The translations under genes were made by a program, and so were the position numbers. A DNA stretch of 64,000 nt from Apostichopus japonicus (lineage: Eukaryota; Echinodermata; Holothuroidea; Aspidochirotida; Stichopodidae), in assembly GCF_037975245.1 (NCBI RefSeq), contig NC_092570.1:5926001-5990000 (forward strand). The letters are read 5' to 3'. The notes below the pieces were generated by a model. The model did no database searches, was not told the DNA's origin, and saw nothing but the letters and a program-made list of their open reading frames with translations. Shown piece after piece: positions 50,101-62,100 of this stretch. Position 1 is the stretch's first letter; each line of letters starts with the position of its first letter.

Positions 50101-53100
50101 GGATTCATTGGAAACAAAAGGTGAGAGTTTTACGACACACTGGTTGTAGTGGTGCCGTGGTCAATCAAAAGTATGTTTACAAATCGCAATTAACAGGGGA
50201 ACACAAAACATGCATCTCAATTGATACAGTGTGTAGATTTCCTGTCGCAGAAATTGAAATCAATACGCCTTATTTTAAGGGAAAGTTAGTGGTTGGTGTA
50301 TGCAGAATCATGTATATGATCTGATACTTGGCAATTACAAATGACGAGGTAGCGGGTAACACATATATCTGGTTTGTACCTCATAAAAAAGGTAGTAATC
50401 TCTTATTCACCATTAGTGTTATTGAGGTAGTGACACCTATATCTCTGGCTTGTTCCTCATTACAAGGTAGTCTACTACTCACCATTCATGTTATTGAGGT
50501 AGTGACACCTATATCTCTGGCTTGTATCTCATTATCAAGTAGTCTTCTACTCACCATTCATGTTATTGAGGTAGTGACACCTATATCTCTGGCTTGTATC
50601 TCATTATCAAGTAATCTTCTACTCATCATTCTTGTTATTGAGGTAGTGACACCTATATCTCTGGCTTGTTCCTCATAACAAGGTAGTCTGCTACTCACCA
50701 TTAGTGTTATTGAGGTAGTTACACCTAAATCTCTGGCTTGTACCTCATTATCAAGAAGTAATCTTCTACTCACCATTCATGTTATTGAGGTAGTGACACC
50801 TATATCTCTGGCTTGTATCTCATTATCAAGTAATCTTCTCCTCATCATTCTTGTTATTGAGGTAGTGACACCTATATCTCTGGCTTGTTCCTCATTACAA
50901 GGTAGTCTACTATTCACCATTAGTGTTATTGAGGTAGTTACACCTAAATCTCTGGCTTGTACCTCATTATCAAGAAGTAATCTTCTACTCACCATTCATG
51001 TTATTGAGGTAGTGACAACTATATCTCTGGCTTGTATATCATTATCAAGTAATCTTCTACTCATCATTCTTGTTATTGAGGTAGTGACACCTATATCTCT
51101 GGCTTGTTCCTCATTACAAGGTAGTCTACTACTCACCATTAGTGTTATTGAGGTAGTTACACCTAAATCTCTGGCTTGTACCTCATTATCAAGAAGTAAT
51201 CTTCTACTCACCATTAGTGTTATTGAGGTAGTTACACCTACATCCCTGACTTGTACCTCATTATCAAGAAGTAATCTTCTACTCACCATTCATGTTATTG
51301 AGGTAGTGACACCTATATCTCTGGCTTTTACCTCATTTCCAAGTAGTCTATACTACTCACCATTTGGGTTGCTTAGGTAGAAACACCTATCTCCAGCTTG
51401 TGCCTCATCGCCACCACAAGGATCGGTTGTTTGGGAAGTTGCGGCACATGGACCATTCAGCCAATCAGCAGCAAAGGCAGGTATATCCGTAGCCTATAGA
51501 CAGTGAGAAAATAACTTTGCAATATATACTCTAACAAAAGCAAAATAAATATTTCACACAGAAGTACTTCTAAGTGTTGTGTTCACACAATGCAATCTTT
51601 TATACCTTCTTGTATCATATATTTAAGCACCCTTAGTAACACAAATCAATCAGTTCAAGCTCTCACCTCCTATCACAGGTGTACATAGCTTTGTCCAATA
51701 GCAACCATTAGTCATAGTAATATAATAAGGTCCAGAGGTTATCACTTCTGTGGTCACTAATATTCTGGTATAGTAGCAGAGCGAACAAGCTCACTGGATT
51801 TGAGAGAATCACCATCTTGTGTTGTGTCTTATGCCCATTAACCTTAGAACATTGTACTAACTAAGTTGCATTTACAACTATTGTTAATTTCTTTATGGCT
51901 GACAAGAAAACGAAAGTTGCTATTGCTTTCTCACAAAAACAAGACCGCTGAGATAAGAAAAAACGAATAAAAGCGACTGTGTCTGTTTTAATATCTCGAG
52001 AACTTTCTTCCTGTTCAGCAGAATATGTCTTTGGACATTAAAAATCCGATCCTGATTTTTTTGTAAAATGTAAAACAAAGCTTACCACAGCTCCGCTCTG
52101 CATGGTCAAATCATCACCTGCATTAACATTGCAAGTTCCACACATACCAAATACCTGTCCTCTCATGTTGGGAGTCACTTTAATAGAAGCCATGCCTGAT
52201 TCGCTAAGAAGAATAGACAGCCCAAAGGAAGTTGTAAGGATCTGTGGAAAAGCAGAGAGATCTGCATAACATATCAACAGTTTACGACGCAATACACCAT
52301 CCCAGTCATCATTTGCAACCGCTCATTGAAACATAATGAAACATTCCACCTACGATTACCACTGCTCATATTTGTGTCAAAGTTCAGGGTGAGGCCAAGC
52401 TCAGCTATCAAGTAGAAGCATATACGGTTCTAGAGACTACCCTAATTACTTATAACTGGGAGCTACAACACTCTTTAAATGTTCACGTTTTCAGGGTTTT
52501 ACATTTTAATCCATTTATTAATTCATATTTAACCTCACATTTCGATTCACAGTGTCAAGTTTTATATTGAGAGTGACTTCAAATTTACCCAATCTTGTTC
52601 AACCAAAAGTTAGAAGGGAGTTCTTACAACTTTGACTTTGACATTTCTCATGTCAACCTGACATCAAAGAATCAGCATATATTGTACATATGGACTGAGC
52701 TGAAATCATTTTAATACCGCTTGACAGGTGTCTATTATCATTTCTATGACTCCGTATAAAACTTGCAACTTACTCTCCGTCTGGCTAAACACATTTAAAA
52801 GTACTGCGTCAAATAGACATAATTTTAAACATAAATATTCTTTTTGATACATGTAAAAGCAGATCTACTTACTGAGCTTGCTTCCGGCAGACGGACTAAA
52901 GTGACAACGTCATCTGAGAAAGTGGTTTCCTTGGTAACACCACCTACTGTTAGTTGCCCGTCGCTTCCCAGGACGTACGACCTGTCTTCGAATGTTAATC
53001 TGAGAGCACTCAGCACGGTCGGCAGAGTTTGTGCAAAGATACCGGACAATACGAATTGCACTGTTCCAGTTCTGTCGGCGACCACTATATACTCGCATCC

Positions 53101-56100
53101 GATGTTGTGTGAGTAGCTGACCAGGTCAAACGTTCGGATGTGAAGGTTGTTCCAGATCAAGCACTCACAATCAGCTTTAAAGAAATCAAAGTTAAAGGAT
53201 GAATTGAGACAGAATTTTTGTCTTGAAGTCCCGAAAAGAAGGATAAAATGAGTATTGAGTGCTTGTGATCTTTCAGTAGGCTACTTATTCTGATCTGTTT
53301 ACAGGCATCCTCTTGAAGCAGATGCAATACAGTGGGATATATAGAGACTACTTTAAAATGGTGTACATCGATAGCTTTAGTTTATATAACATTCAACATC
53401 TGAGATGAGTTGTTAATATATCATCTATCTAACTGACCAGAATTGGGTTCAAATGAAGGAGTTTAAACTGAGCTTTAATTTGCTAGTAAACATTAAGACA
53501 TACACAAGTGAATTGAGGGACAGGTTACAGCTTGGCGATAATAAATGTCAGTGGGCCCCTTTCTTGAAGTCTTTTAGAAATTCATGGTTTTAAGAATTTT
53601 TCTGGTAGGCAAAAGATCTGACCTGATTACATCCTTTACTCATGCCTAACTATAAAATGCATTTATTTATAATTCGTTTATTACATTATGAATATGATTC
53701 AACATTATATTTGATCCCATATTTTTTATCCTACTTAATAACTCAGACCACTGAAGCTGCAGACCCCTGACCTACTATTGTCAGGCTTGGAAATGGAATA
53801 AACTGATTTGGTACCTACCCAGCTGACACTCTTGGCCATTTCCACTGTATCCATCAGAACAAAAGCAGCCTCTGTTTCCAGATTTTACTTCACAGGAGGC
53901 CTGAGCAGAACACTGGTAGGTCTCACAGTCCAGCTCTCCTAGGATACATGTACACTTTTGTGAACATCCTTCATTGATATAGACAGAGCCAGGCTGAAAG
54001 AAGAGACACATGAAAACTGGTACATTCCATTCTTGAGGATGTTACCCAAAAATAATGAGTTGAATACACGTATCACATATGATGAGGTAGAGCATACCTC
54101 ATATAATCAATACATACCTCTATTACATCCTAAGAGTAGTGTATGCCTCATTTATACAATCGTGTAACTACCTTATATGAGGTATTAAATACCTCATGTA
54201 ACTTATAAAGCATTATATATTAGTTATGAGGTATGATGTACCTCATAAACACCCACATACTTCTGTTATATCCTTGCAGTAGTATTACATACCTCATTTA
54301 ATCATAGTTACTTGTACATTATTGAGGTAGTATATACCTCATATAACCTACAAACCATTATGTATAAGCTATGAGGTATGACACACCTAAATACATACCT
54401 CCATACTATCATCATGTGCAGTCAAATAAACTTCACTATAAAGAGTAGTCACTGATTAATTGAGGTAACTTATACATTATACTACCAATGTAAACATAAC
54501 ATATTGACAACAATGAACATGTGATCTTTATACTGAGATGAAGGTATCCTCTGGAGTGATGCATCCGCATTCTCTCGGATAAACACATTTATCTCCATCT
54601 AGAATCTTTCCTTCTGGACAGACACACGTCTCTACATTTGGAATGTCACAGGTGATGGGAATATCTCTGCTGGAGCAGGTGGTGGGACAGGCCGGGCCAT
54701 CCGCTGTGTATATCATACCCTCGGGACAAGGTCCAGCTGCAATTTTATGAGACCAGAGCCAAGAATTAGGACCCACTTAATACACAGCTAGACTGTATCA
54801 AAACCTGGACGTGGTGGTGTACATATCACTCAGGTCAGGATGGGACAGAAATCACATTTGAAAACACACAGTGTCGTGAAATGATAATCATTTTCATATG
54901 AACTCCTAAAATCAAACATGAATGATGATCTAATGTGACATATGTATTTATGTACTTGAATAATTTACACATGCATACAATGTTTTATGAATAGTAATTG
55001 TAACAAAACATGTTTAATATGAACCAGACATCTAATTTTTACTACTTTTAAACTTTACATACCAACTTATTTTGAGGGTCATAACAGTCATGCATAGAGG
55101 AATTTACTGTTTGCAAATTTTGGCAGTTTTAGCATCCTGAATTCTGGGCAGATGACCTTTCCACAGTATACAATTAAAAAAACGCAACAGTGTATTCATA
55201 GCTGCAGCATTTCTCCTGAATGTCAAATATCTGACTGTCACAAACCTGAGAGCAACATTGTTTACAAACCATGTGCATATATGCACATGGTTTAAAAGAT
55301 CTAGAAAATCTGCCACTAGCAACTTTAGCTAACTTAAACTTAACTTTGAGGGAAATTACACACGACCTCTGTAACCAAGACAACAGCGTAAGACACTGAT
55401 ATTTATGATGTTTCTGCGACTCAAGTTTTCAATTTGAATAGAATTTAAATTACCCTTTCAGGACAAATTTTACCATAACAATATTTCAAAAGCTAAATAA
55501 TATGAAGATGCAAATGGACTCACGGCACTCTGCTACTTCTTCCCACCACTGTCCTGGGTCACCACCGGCATTGCGACAGGCGGTCGTAAAAGCTTCTAAG
55601 GCAGCACAGAATGAGTCCGTCCCCTCGGTGGCGCAAGTATCGTAAACACAGCTGTTGTAATACGAATCAGGGTCCACAAACTCACGACAGCTGGCAAATG
55701 GACCTTAAACAACACCAGAGAAAGGAAATTGAGTTTTTCTCTGTTTTATATTGGAATTACAAAATTCTGAAGATGAGACTTAATTTCTGTTATTCTGCTT
55801 AAATCGTTGCTTTGGGAAGTTTTAAATTTTAAACTGTCTTCTTTTTCTTCTGTAGGAGAACTCAAAAGTCACTATGATATAAGCCATACCTGAGATGAAC
55901 CAGGCTTGAGATTGGTTTTGGGAGGGATATGGTGTAGGAAGGGATAGGGTGTGGGTGGGAGGGATAGGGTGTGGGAGAGGATAGGGTGTGGGAGCGGGAG
56001 GGAGATAGGCTGTGGGTACAGGTGAGGTCAGACCAAATTCTCACTGATGGTTTAATGCCACCTGTGGGGCCACCACGAATGGTAAAATCTTTGCTGTGAA

Positions 56101-59100
56101 AGATATTGGTGGTGATAGGCATGGGTGGAGGGATATTACTCCCCTCGTCCTGAGGTGCCCTGCTGCTGGAATAGGAAACCCAATAAGAGATAGCAGGTGA
56201 ATGTTTAGCAAGTATGTAAGGCAGTCCCGTGACACCACATTGAGGAACTGTACATGTTATATAATGGTCTTTGACATCTCACAACACACTGTTCTGGGTG
56301 TATAACATTAAATATGACAGATAATATTTGTAATTATAGGTAGTCAAACTCACCATCAGCTTTCAGAATGTAACAAAGATTCTCTGCACCCACTCTGACA
56401 TCATCTTTGCCATCACAAGGATCTATCCCAGAGTCTGGAGTACACTGCTTATCACCCACAGTCCAGGCATTACCAAATGCTGAAGCAGATTCCGCCTGTG
56501 AAAGATACCACGGGTTTATTAGACAATGTAACATGAACAAAGTATACAAGTATGGGTGATGGACCGTAGAAAACAAATCACATGACAAAACATTTGAGCT
56601 GGAAACAATTTACAGTATTGTAATATTTCATAACATATTGGAACTTGTTGTCATTTATTCCATAGATTTTTCCACCTCCCAACAGTAGCTACTAGGCTAG
56701 GTAGCCTGCTTTCCTTTTAAGGGGTAAAACTTACCAGTTGTCCATTGGGAAGGACAAATTCATTGGTGATGTCCTTATTGCAGGTACCACAGAGACCACA
56801 CAGTGCCTCGTGGTAGTCAGGAATGACCTCCAAGGTCAGACCGGCAGCAGCATAAGTGAAAGTCATCTTCAGACCAAAGTGAGTAACCACCATCTATGTT
56901 AAGTGTGAAAGTATCAAATTGAACTCAAAACACCCACAATGTTCACCAAAGGCTCATCGGGTACTGACTTCCAGTGCAATATACTATAAAGTCAAATAAT
57001 AGGCACTTATTTTCAATTGTTGAGAAATTATTACAGCCAAATCTCAAAACATTTTGTTGTCAATTATATAAGTCTTTTTTGATAAAAGCAAGAGGGTTTG
57101 TTATTCTAGAACAACAGTCAAACCAGTGACCTCAGAATTACAAGTCCTGCACTGTATCAATTGAGCTGTCCAGCCATTAGTTCGTGGCAATCCCTATATG
57201 GCAGGGGTTCATTAACTTTTTTTATCAAGTAAATGTCAAATAGGATAAACGTCAGATGTTTCAGAGATGTAAAACATATGAACAGAGTTGTCATGTTTGA
57301 TCATCTTATATAGTAAATTGTGATACAAAAAACTGAGCTCTGTCAACATATTCTTGAGAGTTGGGTATAATTGTCAAAGGACCATGGTTTGGTCACCCTT
57401 GCTATGTATCCAAGCATGGGCGGGATTACGGGGGGGAAAGAGGGGGCATTTGCCCCCCCCCCACTTTTTCCCAAATCTTAGTTCACTTTTTTGTCGTTTT
57501 TGCAGACAAATGTGCACAACCCTAATCGAAATTATTCCCCCACAACAGCTCTATCAGATAGGCCTATTTGTTTCGAATCTAAGTCGAATTTGTGTTTAAG
57601 ATCGTATTACATGTAGCATGCAGAATAACTGGAGCTGGAGCTAGCACATGGTTCGCAGCACAGGTTACGAACCCTGGAGCTAACACACTAGCGATTCAAT
57701 TCTGCATGTGATGAATCCGCGGCATGTGCTACAGTGCTAGCTTCAGGAATTGATTTTCAACGTTGCTGCTCTACTGAATGCGTTGAATAACTAAATCCAG
57801 AGAAACGATTTACGAAAGCCAGATTTGCATATTGGGTATATCAATAATTAAATTCAATAAACTGACACATGACACCCCCCCCCCTCCCCCGTGTCATTCA
57901 ACAATATGCAATGGCAATGCCGATGTAATTTCTTTACTGCTCGAAATCCCCCCTACTCGACTTCAGTGGCGACGGAACCGGAGGACTTGAGGGGCTCATC
58001 CCCCATGGGGGGGGGGTAAAGGTATGTTCAGCCCCAATATTTGCCAAGTGCTCCAAGAAGTGGGGACCGCGGGGAGAATTTCGAAGTGGGTGCTGAACAT
58101 ATTCTATGATCGGTCCAAATGCAAAATATACTAATAATTTTAGGGGGAAAGAACTGTCTAGATGCGATTTATTGTTACCAGAGGTGTCATTTTTGATGAA
58201 CTAGGATTTCCTTTTTGCTTAAATTTTGACGCGCCGTGCCAACTGATGGTGGTGCACCGCCTAAATAGTGACGTATAAGCTTCAGTTGTACATCACCATA
58301 TAAGTTCTTCTATCCGTCCTCCCTAAATTTAAACACGTTCATTAATTGTTTAGATGCAATTTAAAGCCTACATGGGGGTGTTAATTTTACCGATCTAAGG
58401 GTACCTTTCATCGAAAATTTCGACGCGCCTTGCCAACCGATGATGGCGCTCCGCTTAGATAGTGACGTATAACAAAAGTTGTATATGACCATCTGACCAT
58501 ATGTTCTACTATCAATCCTCTTCAAATTTTTAAACAATAATTAACTATCTAGATACAAATTGCAGACATGAGATCCATATTTCAAGGATGGGTACTCGAG
58601 CACTCGAGCACTCGGGAAGTGCCGTTTCCGGCCATCTGGAGGGTTTGTAAAGCCAAAAAATTTCTTGTACGCACCGCGCCAACCGATGGTGGCGCTCCGC
58701 TTAGGTAGTCTTGCTGGCAGGTTTGCCCCCTCACTTTCACAACTCAAATCCCGCCCCTGTATCCAAGGGTGGTGGGGGGGGGGGGAAAGCCATTCGCAAG
58801 GCACAGTACCTTGCATACCAAGTAACTAGGTTTCACCCCTAAAAAATTCATTGGCAGAAAGAAAGGATTGGTTTGGTTAGGGCCACCAAAGCCAATTGAC
58901 GTCAAACGTATGTAGAAGCCAATTACAGTCTTTCAATTGACTTCATTGAACAATAACTGATTTTATAATATCAATATAAATCAAGATGATTTAAACAATG
59001 ATTTAACAATGATAAATAAAACACTTAAGGAGTGTTAGCTCAGTGGTTAACTACCGTGCTTCTCAATCATAAGGTCCCAAGTTCGAGTCACTCGAAGAAT

Positions 59101-62100
59101 AATGTATGTCGTCCAGTTACAGAATTGTTCACAATTGACAATTCATTATCATGGACGTTAAAATATCACTCTAAGAGACTGACTTCGGTCAGCTTGCGGC
59201 TTTAATAAGCCAATGATGGCTTCTTCACGAGTTCCTGCTAGAGTAGGATCTAAAATACATTCATACTTACATACACAAAATCAATATTTTATATTTAAGA
59301 AACAATATTTCATATTCCTTCCTTCAAAACTCAGCCATCTTCTCTCTCTCATCCCCTCCACCTAGGCCCTACCCCACTACCCCCTTTCCCTCTTTATCCG
59401 ATCCCTGAAGAAACTGTATACTCACTATTTTCCTTGGTGGTAGGTAGGTAATGGTTACATGTTCTGTACCTCCTGTGGTATAGGGCAGAGTCTTTGCTAC
59501 CCCATCCACCTTCATGACACCAGAGCTGAGTATCTCGTAGTCCACGTTATGATACTGCAATATTACTCGTCGTAGGTAAGAGACCGACTGAGATGGTAGG
59601 TTCTTGTCGTTACTACCGATGACTCTGAAGGTTGGCAGGTTACCCTGGTCGCAGGTTTCTACGAGAACGTATTCACAATCTCCTTGGAAGTCGTAGGTCA
59701 GGCCGTCAAAGGTGATGTAGTGGGGATCTCCCCAAACTTGACAAGAACAAGGCTCTACAAACAACATAAGAAAGAAAATTCAGCCTGTGTATTTTTCTTT
59801 TTTGGAGGGAGGTGGGGGATGGGGGGGGGGACGGGCGAGGAGAGAAGCATAATGCATTCAGATTAGTCTTTTAATAAATTGTAAAAATGTTTATAAGACA
59901 AAAACTTGTTTGCAGTTTCTTCACTTTCCATTATCTAATCAACCTGTTTCTTATCAAATGATTAAGTCACTGTTTTCCTAACCATACCGCATTTTCACCT
60001 AGTCTCACAAAGTGATAAATATTCTAATGTGAAATTGAAAATCCAGAGTGCTTGTTTGCAGAAGCTTATATTTGAAAAATACTGACATGCAAATTATTAT
60101 TCACTTCCCAACAATTTCAAACATGTTCATACTTCAGCAACTCTCGTGATATTGTCTGTGTTAATTCTGTGATGCAACAAAAATGATCTATTAGGTCACG
60201 TTTTCGAATCCCATTCTAGCCAATGTTCTCTTTGATCTTTCCAAAAAATGCATCACCTGATGTGATTTTAATACAAAATGCAACAAAAATTATAAAATAA
60301 CCTTCATTCTAAACACATCTGATGACCAGAGACAATAACCTGCAAATTCAAATATGTAATAAAAAAGTTCTTTTCTGAGTTTTATTTGCAGATTAAGTTA
60401 GATCCAGGTATATTTACTGTAAAAAGCATTTAATATCCATACATCGGGGAAGTTGCGTGCCTTCAACGGATTCAGTACTATCAAGTGCTGAAGATGTTAA
60501 ATTCATATATTTTTGTTCTTTTTTAGCATTGGCAACACCTCCTCATTGAAAAAAATCCCATTTTTTTCCAGCGTTCGCATCTAATTTATAGCTACAACTT
60601 TAAAAGAAAAGAAAAAAAGACAGGCATTAATTACCATCGGAGCACTCTTGTCCGTTGAACTTTAACCCTTCCTTGCAGAAGCATCCTCTCTCTCCACCAA
60701 CGACCTTACATTCTTCGGTATCACGGCAACCGTAAGCTTTGCAGTTTTCTTCCCCATCCACACAGGTGCAGCGAAGAGAGCAATCGTCGTATGTGTACAC
60801 ATCAACTTGCTGCAATGAAAATCACAATTTCAAAAAGTTGTATAAGGGCACAAGAAATCGCTGACAAGACACCTAATATATTTTTTTAATGACAGAACAA
60901 CATAGTGAGTCTTTTTACTGTCCATGATTGGGTTTGCACACTCAACCATCAATACTAAAGTATTGTGAGGTCACCATTCTTATGGCGCAGGCTTGACTGA
61001 TAGCAAAAGGTTATTTCCAGCGACATGATATTCTATGATTGGTTGAGGCAAACCTCAATCGTTTGTATGACATTAGTTGCAGATCATTACCAGTTTTACA
61101 TTTTTAATCAACCGTTGAATTTCCTTTAGAGTTATTTTCAAGGAATGAAAACGTACAACATTTTCCTTTATATCCATCAGTGCTCTATCAGCTGTTGCAG
61201 ACTAGCAGACAACATGGACAGGATCAATGTTAACAAAGAACTGAAAAACAGATTACACATGCTATTGTATATAGTCCCTGCTGCATGCAAAGCTAAAAAT
61301 ATAGCTAATAGCAACAACCAAAGTCCATATGAGCAACACCCGTGGAGGTACAATACCACAAGCAACACATTTGGAAAGTGCAGCAAACGATACCTCTTCG
61401 TACTTACAAAATTGCTGATTATTTCAAATAATGCCTATTGGCATTGTGTCATGGTTATGGTAATTAAAACTACATATAAATATTCTTTAAAACTGATCTG
61501 GAATATCCAGGATTAAAATATAAATAATAATATTTTGACAGACAGACAGACTTGAGAATGAAAAAAATGAAAAAAGGAAGAAAAGAAAACAGGAGTATAA
61601 CAGTCCTCTGTGTTCAAATTGTCCAGGAATGAAAGAGTTATTTGAAAATGTAATATTACGTTGTAAATTGTAAGAAGAAAAGATAGTCATGTCCTTCCTG
61701 AATGTTGAGCCCATGGGGTTAAATGGTGAGAAGGCATGAAATCCACAGCCTCTCTCCGCTGGTTCGTACTTGGTCTGGACGGCTACCTAAGGATTCAATC
61801 CCCTGTAGGGACATGTCTTTAATGGTATGGTTGGGAAGGTTAAAGTGGAATCGCTTCTTGAGGGTGGTTTTGGTTTCGCCAACATACTGAATGCCGAAAA
61901 CTCTACTAGAGATCAGATAGATAACATTAGTGGTTGTGCAAGTGATTTGACCCTTGGTGTTGTGTGTGAGTTGCATGCTGTGGCTGGTGATGGAATTGAA
62001 TTCAACAATGTGGTGGCTGCAGATGATGCATCTCGAAGTACGATCACATTTTAAAGTACCATGCTGAATGGGTGTGGGGTTAGAAGTTAGATGTGGAACA

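Noticed and set aside
50338-51360. Regularly spaced repeat resembling a CRISPR array
   Set aside because: There are no unique spacers and no cas genes, and the host is a eukaryote; the units are contiguous tandem copies.
50793-51380. 195-aa plus-strand repeat protein
   Set aside because: The 219-bp period keeps both strands open; the units are copies of an exon tail on the other strand, so no gene is needed.
61145-61516. 123-aa plus-strand frame
   Set aside because: Lies in an intron of the minus-strand gene and has no recognisable motif.
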